From: Neobacillus bataviensis LMG 21833
GTDB taxonomy: Bacteria > Bacillota > Bacilli > Bacillales > Cytobacillaceae
DNA: 64,000 nucleotides
Assembly: GCF_000307875.1 (NCBI RefSeq)
Contig: NZ_AJLS01000035.1
Location: 62,001-126,000, forward strand
Direction: 5' to 3'
Shown here: in pieces, positions 26,237 through 34,633 of the stretch
Position numbering within the stretch: the first letter of the stretch is position 1
Layout: each line of letters starts with the position of its first letter
Translations under genes and position numbers: made by a program
The notes under the pieces: model-generated
Database searches by the model: none
What the model saw: only the letters and a program-made list of their open reading frames with translations
What the model was told of the DNA's origin: nothing

Positions 26237-26518
26237 TTAAAAGCTATTTTCTTTTTTCTGTGTGTAAACTATTTTTTTGATGGTTTCGATAGAGAGGAAA
26301 TACTCATCCGCTAACTGGTGGATGCTTTTTCCAATAGAAAATGAATGTTTGATGGAGGCATTTCGTTCATCAATAAACTTTCTTGCCCCTGAACAACTTC
26401 CCCATTTCCGGTAGGTTTTTTCCAGTTTGGGGATATAAAGGGTTTCCCCTTGAACATATTTTTGAATTTCCGCTATCAGTTTTTCAGGTAATATGTTGCT
26501 TGCGTTTACGTATTTCAT
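26237..26518 (-). CDS. CD3324-family protein (small HTH-like)
   Basis: A 93-residue cytoplasmic protein beginning MKYVNASNILPEKLIAEIQKY and carrying VQGETLYIPK, the conserved opening of the CD3324 family. The second half (SIHQLADEYFLSIETIKKIVY) looks like a helix-turn-helix, so DNA binding is plausible but unproven. ATG 26518 is used, behind GGGGCTGG; upstream codons would add 16 unrelated residues. Confidence 0.72.
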   Translation of the reverse strand: MKYVNASNILPEKLIAEIQKYVQGETLYIPKLEKTYRKWGSCSGARKFIDERNASIKHSFSIGKSIHQLADEYFLSIETIKKIVYTQKKENSF

Positions 26519-26602
26519 TGTTTGCCAGCCCCTTATTTTTATGATTAATAAGGTGCAAAGCCGCAAATTAGAAATGAAATAAAAGCATACCTGGGCGATT
26601 TT

Positions 26603-26706
26603 TTAAAATAAATGTCCGCCCCATGCAAAGTATCGCCTTTCCAATACGTGGCTTTGCATGAGTGGCTGGAGTTCCTGGTAATCTACACTGATTTCCCAAG
26701 ACTCAT
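26603..26706 (-). pseudogene. Small frameshifted ORF remnant
   Basis: On the minus strand a full AGGAGGTGATGAG signal leads to ATG 26706, which reads only seven codons. One frame over, the same bases read SWEISVDYQELQPL and then HVLERRYFAWGGHLF up to the TAA at 26603, which looks protein-like. A one-base change just after the start (AGTCTTGG) would join them. I do not recognise the family, and at about 34 residues it may be a chance reading. The rest of 26519-26984 shows no other gene. Confidence 0.3.
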
Positions 26707-26984
26707 CACCTCCTGAAATGTAAGATATTTTGGAACTAGAGTATAAATTATTATAAACGAATTTTTACCATAGTGGCCAGTTTGATGTTACTGGTAATTA
26801 ATTTGCAGATTAAACTTTACAAATGTTTATATATTCCTGCAATAATATACTATAAGCTTATTATTTTTAAGATATAAAATCGCACGAGATTACCTTGAAA
26901 GAAGTTTTCTCCATGAATATTACATCAATTTTAATAAACACTCATTTGAAAATATGTCACATGTAAATGGAGGAGGAATGGCTT

Positions 26985-27968
26985 ATGAAAAAATCTAGTG
27001 TAATTTTCTTTGAAAGGAAATTTCCAAGTGCAAATATGATCCTTATTAAGGATCAGCTCCCAATCCTTGTTGATACTGGTTTTGGCAGTGATGCGATAGA
27101 AACAGAGCAATTAATGAAAGAAGCAGGTGTTTCACCGGAAGAGTTACACCTTATAGTAAACACGCATTACCATAGTGACCATGTAGGCGGCAATTATCAT
27201 CTTCAAAGAAATTATGGTGTAACGATTGCTGCGCATAAATGGGAGGCCGATTTAGTTAATTCTTGTGACCCTGAATCCTGTTGTGCAGAATGGTTAGATC
27301 AGCCTGTAGAACCTTATCGAGTCGATACAAAGCTCTCCGATAACGATGAGATTGATACAGGGAGTAGAACCCTGAAAGTTTTGCACACACCGGGACATAC
27401 GCTAGGGCATATTTCTTTATATGAACCTGAAGAAGAAATATTAATTTGTGGGGATCTTTTTCACAAAAATGATATCGGATGGTTAAATATCTTTCGAGAG
27501 GGTGTCTCATCTATCCAACGATCGATAGAAAGTTTAGAGCGGTTGTCCCTGCTTCGGATCGGGAAGGCGTACTCAGGACACGGATCTCAAATTGAGAATC
27601 CTATGGCTGCCATTGATGCAGCAAGGGAACGGTTTGAAAAATGGCTCAAGTCACCGGAAAAAGTTTCATGGCATGCCTGCAAAAGGATTTTTTCATTCAC
27701 ATTAATTATGAAAAACGGATTGGAAAAAGAAGAAATCAATCACTACCTACTAAACTGTGGATGGTTCCAAGATTTTGCACGCTACTCTTTCCAGCTTCAG
27801 CCAGAAGAATTTATTCCAATCCTCCTAGATGAAATGATTCGTTCCGGCGCAGCAAACTGGCACAATCATCGTTTAATCGCCTCGGCTCCATACCAAGCAT
27901 CACAAGCGAAATGGATGGAAAAGAACATAAAGCCAAAAGATTGGAACACTCATATTGTAAATGGATAG
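26985..27968 (+). CDS. Metallo-beta-lactamase-fold hydrolase
   Basis: A 327-residue MBL-fold enzyme. The metal motif THYHSDHVGG lies near residue 65, with HTPGHTLGHI and CGDLF giving the next ligands and SGHG the last. After about residue 205 there is a C-terminal helical extension of some 100 residues, as in the MBL proteins that carry a winged-helix tail. The reaction is probably hydrolysis of a thioester, lactone or similar bond. ATG 26985 is preferred over ATG 26967, since GGAGGAATGG lies between them. Confidence 0.88.
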   Translation: MKKSSVIFFERKFPSANMILIKDQLPILVDTGFGSDAIETEQLMKEAGVSPEELHLIVNTHYHSDHVGGNYHLQRNYGVTIAAHKWEADLVNSCDPESCCAEWLDQPVEPYRVDTKLSDNDEIDTGSRTLKVLHTPGHTLGHISLYEPEEEILICGDLFHKNDIGWLNIFREGVSSIQRSIESLERLSLLRIGKAYSGHGSQIENPMAAIDAARERFEKWLKSPEKVSWHACKRIFSFTLIMKNGLEKEEINHYLLNCGWFQDFARYSFQLQPEEFIPILLDEMIRSGAANWHNHRLIASAPYQASQAKWMEKNIKPKDWNTHIVNG

Positions 27969-28047
27969 TTGATTTTTATTCTGAATCGCTGCAATACTCA
28001 GATTATTGTTACCCATACGGTATAAAACCTTTAGGAGGGAGATTTAT

Positions 28048-28425
28048 ATGTCATTAAAAGTAGGAGATATCATTACGTTTGAAAGGACTTTTACAGGTAG
28101 GGATGTGGAATTATTTATTGAGATTTCAGGTGATGAAGGGATTCATCATACAACCCCAGATGAACAGGGAAGACTTGTCATTCAAGGTTTGCTGACCGCT
28201 ACATTACCAACAAAAGTTGGTGGAGATCACAATGTACTGGCTCGTACGATGAATTTTGAGTTTTTAAGACCTGTGTTTACAGGGGATACAATCATTTGCG
28301 AAGTGAGAATTGAAAAATACGAAAGGCAAGAAAATAATAGAACAGCTATTATGGCAACTTTTTTATGTAAAAATCAGAATGAAAAAGAAGTATTAAAAGG
28401 GAATTTTGCAGGTGTAATATTGTAA
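28048..28425 (+). CDS. MaoC-like hotdog dehydratase-family protein
   Basis: A 125-residue single-hotdog protein. It has the (R)-hydratase pattern: KVGDIITFERTFTGRDVELFIEISGD near the N-terminus, then IHHTTPDEQGRLVIQGLL and MNFEFLRPVFTGDTI. These resemble (R)-specific enoyl-CoA hydratases, but the canonical D-x4-H dyad is changed (SGDEGIHH), so activity is uncertain. AGGAGGGAG precedes ATG 28048. It lies 24 bases before a DNA alkylation repair gene and may be co-transcribed. Confidence 0.72.
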   Translation: MSLKVGDIITFERTFTGRDVELFIEISGDEGIHHTTPDEQGRLVIQGLLTATLPTKVGGDHNVLARTMNFEFLRPVFTGDTIICEVRIEKYERQENNRTAIMATFLCKNQNEKEVLKGNFAGVIL

Positions 28426-28448
28426 AAAAAGGAAGGAAGTGCAAAACG

Positions 28449-29156
28449 ATGAATTTCGAAATAGTTATGCAGGAGCTGGAAGCACTCAGCAAGGAACGAA
28501 TGAAAAAGATATACATAAGCAATGGGGCACATGAGCCGCTTTTTGGCGTGGCTACAGGCGCAATGAAGCCGCTCGCAAAGAAAATCAAGAAAAATCAGCC
28601 TTTGGCTGAGGAGCTTTACGCCACTGGGAACTACGATGCCATGTATTTTGCAGGGATCATTGCGGATCCAATGGCAATGACGGAGGCGGATTTTGACCGT
28701 TGGATCGGTGCGGCATATTTTTATATGCTGTCCGATTATGTAGTGGCGGTAACTTTAGCAGAAACCGATATTGCGCAAGATGTTGCCGATAAATGGATTG
28801 CAAGCGGGGAAGAACTTAGAATGTCGGCAGGCTGGAGCTGTTACTGCTGGCTTTTAGGTAATCGCCCTGACAGTGAATTTAGTGCAGCCAAGTTGGCCAG
28901 TATGCTCGATCAGGTAGAAAAAACGATACATGATTCTCCTGATCGAACCAAATCTGCTATGAATAATTTTATCTACACCGTCGCGATTTCATATGTACCA
29001 CTTCATGATAAAGCTCTTGAAACCGCAAAGACAGTAGGCCCAGTCGAAATCAAACGGGACAAGAAAAAAAGCAGCATCCTGCTTGCTTCCGAAAATATTC
29101 AAAAGGAAATAGATAGAGGGAAGCTTGGTTTCAAACGAAAATATGTCAGGTGTTAG
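28449..29156 (+). CDS. DNA alkylation repair-family protein (AlkC/AlkD-like HEAT fold)
   Basis: A 235-residue all-helical protein matching the DNA alkylation repair family, whose members AlkC/AlkD remove alkylated bases using HEAT-like repeats. Visible are MKKIYISNGAHEPLFGVATGAMKPLAKKI at the start and the Trp-rich segment KWIASGEELRMSAGWSCYCWL. This N-terminal pattern belongs to a subgroup of unproven enzymatic activity. GGAAGGAAG precedes the ATG. A strong hairpin at 29415 ends the unit. Confidence 0.75.
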   Translation: MNFEIVMQELEALSKERMKKIYISNGAHEPLFGVATGAMKPLAKKIKKNQPLAEELYATGNYDAMYFAGIIADPMAMTEADFDRWIGAAYFYMLSDYVVAVTLAETDIAQDVADKWIASGEELRMSAGWSCYCWLLGNRPDSEFSAAKLASMLDQVEKTIHDSPDRTKSAMNNFIYTVAISYVPLHDKALETAKTVGPVEIKRDKKKSSILLASENIQKEIDRGKLGFKRKYVRC

Positions 29157-29213
29157 TATGGTTCCAAATTGGGACGACCTTTAAAACCGATCAATTGCAA
29201 AGTATGGTGATAA

Positions 29214-29391
29214 TACCATTTTTCAAACCTTAAAGGACAAAAATATTAGTATACAGATAGAAATGTCCAATAGAAGCGTTCTATAGGACAAAACTTCAAG
29301 AACCCGTTTGGAAATGTCCAATAGAACGGTTCTAATGGACAAAACATCGCAAATCAAGATAAAAATATCCAATAGAACAGTTCTACCTCAT
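29214..29391. repeat. 51-bp tandem array of 25-bp palindromes
   Basis: Three 25-base units start at 29265, 29316 and 29367, each a palindrome of the form GTCCAATAGAAC/GTTCTAATGGAC, separated by 26-base linkers that begin AAAAC or AAAA and end AAAT. A preceding GGAC-AAAA (29235) followed by a linker of the same length is what remains of a fourth unit. The middle unit is nearly perfect and the third is eroded at its right arm. It lies in a 426-base gap between a DNA-repair gene and a sigma factor gene, with no ORF inside. Confidence 0.8.
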
Positions 29392-29414
29392 TTCATATGA
29401 AATTCATCGAAAAA

Positions 29415-29459
29415 AGCAAAAACTACGTTCAAAAGTCATTTTTGAACGTAGTTTTTGCT
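29415..29459. terminator. Very strong 20-bp hairpin terminator
   Basis: The arms 29415-29434 and 29440-29459 (AGCAAAAACTACG... / ...CGTAGTTTTTGCT) pair perfectly over 20 bases around a 5-base loop. The A- and T-runs at the stem base allow termination in both directions. It separates the DNA-repair unit and repeat array from the sigma-factor gene. Confidence 0.8.
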
Positions 29460-29582
29460 AGTTTAAGGCTTATTTTCCCGCCAAAAGTGAAATTGTCTCG
29501 TTCGCTCAACTGTTCGTAACCCGTTATGGTAAAGGTACCCGGGAATACAAGGTAAAGCGCGCTTTCTGAAAGGGTTATACCA

Positions 29583-30065
29583 GTGGAAAGCTTTGAACAG
29601 TTAGCCGAACAATACAAGCCAATGATCTTCAAAATCATTCACTCACTACACATCTATAAAGACCAAGAGGAATTCTATCAGCTGGGGCTTATTGCCCTTT
29701 GGGAGGCCACCCGCCGATTTGACGCGGGGAAGGGGAAGCTTGCCAGTTATGCTTACATCTATATTAAAGGGTATCTGCTCATGGAACTGAAGAAATGCCG
29801 TAAAAACGAGGAAAGAAATCTTTATCCAAATGAAGAATTTTGGACCGTCATCGAAGATCACTCTTCCTTCTGCCCATTAGAAGAAGAAACGCTTCGCTCA
29901 TATTGCACGGGCCTAACACCTAACCAAACAAAGTGGGTCATCTACTCGGCACTATATTGCTTATCTACAAGCGAGATTGCGTCATTAGAGAAAGTGTCTG
30001 TTTCCGCCGTAAAAAGCTGGCGTGCCGGGGCTCAAGAAAAAATAAAGAGGTTAATGGTGGACTAA
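29583..30065 (+). CDS. Small sigma-70-family RNA polymerase sigma factor
   Basis: A 160-residue protein with region 2 (MIFKIIHSLHIYKDQEEFYQLGLIALWEATRRFD, then SYAYIYIKGYLLMELKK for -10 recognition) and region 4 (SEIASLEKVSVSAVKSWRAGAQEKI). It lacks regions 1 and 3, as in ECF-size and ComX/SigO-type factors. No anti-sigma gene is adjacent. GTG 29583 has AAAGGG upstream. CGTAACCCGTTATGG about 65 bases upstream could be its own promoter, but this was not tested. Confidence 0.82.
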   Translation: MESFEQLAEQYKPMIFKIIHSLHIYKDQEEFYQLGLIALWEATRRFDAGKGKLASYAYIYIKGYLLMELKKCRKNEERNLYPNEEFWTVIEDHSSFCPLEEETLRSYCTGLTPNQTKWVIYSALYCLSTSEIASLEKVSVSAVKSWRAGAQEKIKRLMVD

Positions 30066-30086
30066 AAACTACAGGGATGACTCATA

Positions 30087-30130
30087 GTCAGACCCTTATC
30101 GTGCTAACCTTTAGCGCGCTGGGGGTCTGA
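30087..30130. repeat. GGTCAGACC-family repeat (copy 5), overlaps tetR 3' end
   Basis: GTCAGACCC and GGGGGTCTGA flank the loop GTGCTAACCTTTAGCGCGC. No T-run follows. It lies over the last codons of the convergent TetR gene and supplies its stop codon and the closing residues LRPPAR. Confidence 0.7.
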
Positions 30131-30734
30131 GACTTACTTCAGACTGAATATTTACTTTAGAATTGTCAGTTGTAAAAATAGTGAATAAATCCTTCGTGAG
30201 TATAGTTGGTGAGATTTGAAAGCCACTTTTAATCCATTCATGGATCAAACCGTAAAAACCGTACGCTTTATAGTACGCATTCGTATTAAATATCGGTGAA
30301 CTATCTTCGAAATTAGTGAAAAGCAGTTCATGCTGTAAAATTGATATAATGGTTTCGATGATGGAACCCTGCAATTTTGGTATAGAGTCATCTACTATTA
30401 ATAATTTATAATAATGGGAATATCTCATTATATGATGGAAAATAGTTAACTCTTGTGGTTTCATTCGATTGAAGTTAATTTGTTCTTTTTCATTGAAAGG
30501 ATGAAGACATTCCCGATAGAACTCATGAGATACGTATGTAACGAAAGAGTTGGCAAGATCTTGTTTGTTCTTAAAGTACTTATAAAATGTTGCACGATTA
30601 TAACCTGAGTGTGCCACAATTTCTGAAATGGTAACACAAGAATATCCGTTTTTAACGGTTAGCTCCGCCAATACGAAATAGAAATCCATTATTGTATGTT
30701 GTTGTTTTTTAGAGATATTTTTGTAATCAATCAT
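30111..30734 (-). CDS. TetR/AcrR-family regulator (divergent from PQQ dehydrogenase)
   Basis: A 207-residue TetR protein. The N-terminal HTH reads TVKNGYSCVTISEIVAHSGYNRATFYKYFKNKQDL; the rest is a helical ligand domain. AAGGAGGA precedes the ATG. It faces the PQQ dehydrogenase gene, and a perfect palindrome lies in the shared upstream region. The final residues SLRPPAR and the TAA come from a dispersed repeat, so the native C-terminus has probably been replaced. Confidence 0.85.
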   Translation of the reverse strand: MIDYKNISKKQQHTIMDFYFVLAELTVKNGYSCVTISEIVAHSGYNRATFYKYFKNKQDLANSFVTYVSHEFYRECLHPFNEKEQINFNRMKPQELTIFHHIMRYSHYYKLLIVDDSIPKLQGSIIETIISILQHELLFTNFEDSSPIFNTNAYYKAYGFYGLIHEWIKSGFQISPTILTKDLFTIFTTDNSKVNIQSEVSLRPPAR

Positions 30735-30751
30735 GAAAAATCCTCCTTAAG

Positions 30752-30776
30752 TAAACAATTTTTGTTAAATTGTTTA
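30752..30776. promoter_or_regulatory. TetR-type operator
   Basis: TAAACAATTT (30752-30761) and AAATTGTTTA (30767-30776) form a perfect 10-base inverted repeat around TTGTT, starting 18 bases upstream of the tetR start codon and overlapping likely promoters for both genes. Confidence 0.65.
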
Positions 30777-30963
30777 TTACCCCAACACTTTTTCACCTTC
30801 TGTTGCTTGTGGGCCTTTTTATTAGTTTGCTATAGTGATTATATCATAAATAGTACGAATATTTTAAAAGGTGGATAATCAATTTCTCCTATATTTGTAC
30901 TATTTCATGAATAAATATTCCCAATATACTAGAAAAGGGAAAAAGGGGAAGGCGGGTATTAAA

Positions 30964-33126
30964 ATGAAAGGTCAACAAAACAAAGGTCTTGTCGTTGCCG
31001 GCTTTTTGGTCTTTTTGATCATTGTTGTCGGGTTTTATTTTTTTCTGGACTCAGTCAATAAAACCGAACAAACAGCCAGTAATCCAAAAGGAACTGAAAA
31101 AGCCTCAACACAACAAGCAGAGGTGCCAAAGGATCCTATGACACCGGCCTTTACTAGTAAGGAACTGACAACGCTTCCAGGAGAGAATTGGATAACTAAT
31201 GGCGGCAGTACATTTAATCAACGATATTCAACCTTAAATGAAATCAACACTACGAATGTTAAAAATTTAAAAGGAAAATGGGTAACACACCTTGGCTCGG
31301 GACAAGAGTTTAAGTATTCAGGCGAGGCATCACCGGTCGTTTATAATGGGGTAATGTATATTATTACAGGGGCCGATGAGGTATCGGCACTTGATGTAAA
31401 AACGGGTAAAAATTTATGGATTTATAAGCCCGAAATTGACGAATTAACAACCGTTTGCTGCGGCTGGACCAGTCGGGGTGTAGCCATTGGCGATGGGTTA
31501 GTGTATGTAGGGCTTTTAGATGCCCGAATTGTGGCATTAGATCAGAAAACAGGGAAAGAAGTTTGGTCCACGGTTGTTGATGATTGGAAAAAGGGCTATA
31601 CGATTACAAGCGCGCCACTTTACTATAACGGTAAAATATACACAGGAATATCAGGTGGTGATTTTGGTACCCGTGGCAGGGTGACTGCCTTTGATGCCAA
31701 AAGTGGGAAGGAACTTTGGCGATTCTATACTATTCCGGGACCAGGAGAAACAGGCCACGAAACATGGCCAAGTGACAATGACTCATGGAAACGCGGTGGT
31801 GCGCCGGTCTGGCAGACACCGGCCGTTGATCCTGAAACGGGACTGCTTTATTTCTCAACCGGGAATGCCGCTCCTGACTTAGATGGAAGCATACGAAAAG
31901 GGGATAACCTTTTTGCTGCCTCGATCGTGGCGATTGATGCAGAAACGGGTAAATACAAGTGGCATTTTCAAGAGGTACACCATGATATTTGGGATTTAGA
32001 TGCACCAAATCCTGTCGTTTTATTTGACGTCGAGTTGGATGGAAAAATGAGAAAAGGATTAGCTCAAGCTGGGAAAACGGGCTGGGTATATATTTTAGAC
32101 AGGACGAATGGGGAGCCGTTAATAGGAATTGACGAAGTGCCAGTTTCGCAGGATGAACGTCAGGCAACTTCACCTACTCAGCCAATTCCTAAAGGAGATG
32201 CGTTTGTACCGCAAGAGGTAACAAAAGTAGCCCTTGCCAAGGATGCACCCAAATATGAGGGGAAATTTGGTAAAATCTTTGATCCTTTCTGGGAAGAGCG
32301 GCTTCTATTAAAACCAGCAGCAGCTGGAGGCGCCAATTGGCCGCCATCTGCCTACAATCCGGACACTGGTTATTTTTATGTTGTAGCTACTGATCAGTAC
32401 CAGCTTTTTACCAGAAGTGAGGAAGAATTTGAAGAAGGAAGTGTGTATCTTGGAAGTATCATCGCGCCTGTAGATGATTCGCCAAGAAGAGGCACAGTGA
32501 CAGCAATCGATGTGAAAACAAATAAAATAGCCTGGCAAAAGGTATGGGATGATAGTGCCTATAGCGGTGTTTTAACGACGAAGGGTGGTCTCGTGTTTGT
32601 CGGTCATAATGATGGCAGATTAATTGCCTATGATGCCAAAACGGGTGATCAGGTATGGGAGTTTATGACAGATGCCGGTGTGAATGCCGCGCCAATCGCC
32701 TATGAGGTCGATGGAAAACAATATATTTCTGTCCTTGTGGCTGGAAATTCTCTTGCTGGAACGAAGCATGGAGATTCCTTATGGACATTTGCCTTGGACG
32801 GTACAATTGAATCAGGAACGACTCCAGTTGCCGATAATCAAAATGGCACGAAGGACAACGGTGCTGTGGCAGCAACGGCAAATGTCGATGATGGTCAGAA
32901 GGTCTTTGAAGGAAATTGTCTGGCCTGTCACGGAAGAGAAGGAACTGGGGGACATAACGGGCCTGATTTACAGCTTAGCCAAGTAGCGAAGGATGCCGAG
33001 AAGGTAACGGAGAGGGTGAAAAAGGGCGGAAAGACGATGCCTGCTTTTGGAGATCTTTTAACAGAGAAACAGATAAAAGATGTTACCGCCTATATCACGG
33101 AAGTTGTAGCAAAAAAACAAGAATAG
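30964..33126 (+). CDS. Membrane-anchored PQQ-dependent dehydrogenase with C-terminal cytochrome c domain
   Basis: A 720-residue quinohemoprotein. An N-terminal helix (about 8-28) anchors it outside the cell, followed by a Lys/Thr/Gln-rich linker. The body is the eight-bladed PQQ propeller with repeated GKELWRF/AxDxxTGK tryptophan-docking motifs, a vicinal disulfide pair C165-C166 (VCCGW) and the acidic pair D344-L-D346 in HHDIWDLD. The last 80 residues are a cytochrome c domain with heme motif C652LACH656 and a late Met in KTMPAF. It would oxidise an alcohol or sugar and pass electrons to heme c. ATG 30964 is chosen for its position just before the helix. Confidence 0.88.
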   Translation: MKGQQNKGLVVAGFLVFLIIVVGFYFFLDSVNKTEQTASNPKGTEKASTQQAEVPKDPMTPAFTSKELTTLPGENWITNGGSTFNQRYSTLNEINTTNVKNLKGKWVTHLGSGQEFKYSGEASPVVYNGVMYIITGADEVSALDVKTGKNLWIYKPEIDELTTVCCGWTSRGVAIGDGLVYVGLLDARIVALDQKTGKEVWSTVVDDWKKGYTITSAPLYYNGKIYTGISGGDFGTRGRVTAFDAKSGKELWRFYTIPGPGETGHETWPSDNDSWKRGGAPVWQTPAVDPETGLLYFSTGNAAPDLDGSIRKGDNLFAASIVAIDAETGKYKWHFQEVHHDIWDLDAPNPVVLFDVELDGKMRKGLAQAGKTGWVYILDRTNGEPLIGIDEVPVSQDERQATSPTQPIPKGDAFVPQEVTKVALAKDAPKYEGKFGKIFDPFWEERLLLKPAAAGGANWPPSAYNPDTGYFYVVATDQYQLFTRSEEEFEEGSVYLGSIIAPVDDSPRRGTVTAIDVKTNKIAWQKVWDDSAYSGVLTTKGGLVFVGHNDGRLIAYDAKTGDQVWEFMTDAGVNAAPIAYEVDGKQYISVLVAGNSLAGTKHGDSLWTFALDGTIESGTTPVADNQNGTKDNGAVAATANVDDGQKVFEGNCLACHGREGTGGHNGPDLQLSQVAKDAEKVTERVKKGGKTMPAFGDLLTEKQIKDVTAYITEVVAKKQE

Positions 33127-33137
33127 ATTAAAAAAGG

Positions 33138-33169
33138 CTGACCAGTAATAATTACTGGTCAGTTTTTTT
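33138..33169 (+). terminator. Terminator after the PQQ dehydrogenase
   Basis: CTGACCAGTAA (33138-33148) pairs perfectly with TTACTGGTCAG (33152-33162) and is followed by seven Ts. Confidence 0.88.
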
Positions 33170-33285
33170 AGAGACCGAGGGAGGAACTCACTTTTGTTAT
33201 GGGGATACTCATGATATATTACAGTTGAGACAATGGTTCTTCTTTTAATAAATACATAATAAAAGTCTATCAATCTTGGGATCAA

Positions 33286-33356
33286 GGGGACGGTTCTACT
33301 GGATTTTTGGATAAGTAAAAGAAATTAAAAAGGCCAAAAGAACCATCCGTGTCCCT
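33286..33356. repeat. Imperfect inverted repeat, GGGACGGTTCT / AGAACCATCCGTGTCCC
   Basis: Outer arms GGGGACGGTTCT (33286-33297) and AGAACCATCCGTGTCCCT near 33338-33356 enclose about 40 AT-rich bases. A second copy of the left arm (GGACGGTTCCTCTG) occurs near 21192. This is a different family from the GGTCAGACC repeats; no ORF or T-run is attached. It fills most of the 320-base gap before the DUF1284 gene. Confidence 0.55.
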
Positions 33357-33447
33357 GTAGGCATTTGCGGGTTTTGGTCTTCATTAGCATGATGAAGACC
33401 ATTTTGCTAGTATTCATTCAGCGTTTTGGAGCAAAATAGATAGTGGC

Positions 33448-33864
33448 TTATTGAATTTCTCTTAAGCCCTTGCCATCATGAATCTCGCGAATCCCTTCCT
33501 CGCAAACCCCATAAGAACGCCAAGAACATGTTTCACAGACCACTTGAATATCGGTGGGGATGACTTGTTTTCGGATACGGGATTCTATTTCCTCCCACCT
33601 AAGAATTTGTCCGATTTTAAGGTTCATTTTTTCTAAAATATTGGCATCTCTGTCAAAAATCTGGTCGTCTTGGCAATGATATTCACCTGAATTAGGGTAC
33701 TTTTCACACAACTGATCCGGTCCACTTACAAGCAGAATTAACGTTTTTGGGTCGTTTCTCAAGGTTTGATGCAAACGCGTCATATTTTCCACGTATTCTT
33801 GAGAATAGCCCATTCCCCGATAGCCTAGAAGGCAAAAAAGATGATGACCTCGCAGCTTATACAT
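33448..33864 (-). CDS. DUF1284 protein (predicted iron-sulfur binding)
   Basis: A 138-residue cytoplasmic protein opening MYKLRGHHLFCLLGYRGMGYS, the hallmark of DUF1284. Cysteines occur at LCEKY, YHCQDD and in the pair VCETCSWRSYGVCEEG, a plausible Fe-S or zinc site in keeping with the family's predicted iron-sulfur binding. Function unknown. The start has GGGGGAGAATA upstream. Confidence 0.78.
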   Translation of the reverse strand: MYKLRGHHLFCLLGYRGMGYSQEYVENMTRLHQTLRNDPKTLILLVSGPDQLCEKYPNSGEYHCQDDQIFDRDANILEKMNLKIGQILRWEEIESRIRKQVIPTDIQVVCETCSWRSYGVCEEGIREIHDGKGLREIQ

Positions 33865-34002
33865 TATTCTCCCCCAGTATGTCTTATCTTTAAAAGTAAA
33901 CTAAAAATGAAATTTGGTTAACATCTATATGACTAATGATACCATATCAGTCTTTCTATTTGTTTGTTAAATGGATTGCTAATTTTAAGGAGTGGTGAGA
34001 AG

Positions 34003-34449
34003 TTGAAATATCGTAAAGCAATTATCGATGACATTGATATATTAATTGATTTAAGAAAAAAGCAATTAATGGATGAGGGGATCGAACCTAATATTGACAT
34101 CGATATGGAACTTACAGTTTTCTTTAAAAATAAACTACGTGATGCTTCTTTAATTCAGTGGTTAGTAGAAGAGAATGAAGAAATTATTGCTTGTGGTGCA
34201 ATAATTGTTTACGAATTCCCTCCATCGTATACCAATAAGAGTGGAAAAAAGGCTTATGTCACCAATATGTATACGAAAGAGAAGTATCGTGGACAAGGAA
34301 TCGCAACTAAATTGTTGCTTAAGTTAGTTGATGAAGCTAAAAACTTAGACATTTCAAAAATCTGGCTTGGAGCTTCGAAATTAGGTAGACCAGTATATAA
34401 AAAGTTTGGCTTTAAAGAAACTGATGAATGGTTGGAATTAAATTTGTAA
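34003..34449 (+). CDS. GNAT-family N-acetyltransferase
   Basis: A 148-residue GNAT enzyme. The acetyl-CoA pyrophosphate loop is YRGQGIATKLL, preceded by the central strand KAYVTNMYTKEK; the C-terminus shows GASKLGRPVYKKFGFKET. The acceptor substrate is unknown. TTG 34003 is preferred, seven bases after AAGGAGTGG, giving the usual MKYRKAIIDDID start. Confidence 0.85.
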   Translation: MKYRKAIIDDIDILIDLRKKQLMDEGIEPNIDIDMELTVFFKNKLRDASLIQWLVEENEEIIACGAIIVYEFPPSYTNKSGKKAYVTNMYTKEKYRGQGIATKLLLKLVDEAKNLDISKIWLGASKLGRPVYKKFGFKETDEWLELNL

Positions 34450-34633
34450 TAATCATAAAATTTACGCTCTTACTGGTATGTATTTACATTAATTAGTATT
34501 GATACAACAAAAGATAGAAGGTGAGTATCCTAGTTCCTACTAAGCAAAAACAGCATCGGCCTTCCGAAAGTGAATAAACATTGATTTTAGGCAAACTATA
34601 AAGGGAGTTGATAAGAAAAAGGAGATGAGTTCG

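Noticed and set aside
28048..28425. Confident (R)-specific enoyl-CoA hydratase
   Set aside because: The catalytic Asp/His spacing is altered and no fatty acid or PHA gene is nearby, so only the hotdog family is claimed.
29214..29391. CRISPR array
   Set aside because: Units are palindromic 25-mers with half-conserved 26-base linkers, only three to four copies, and no cas genes nearby.
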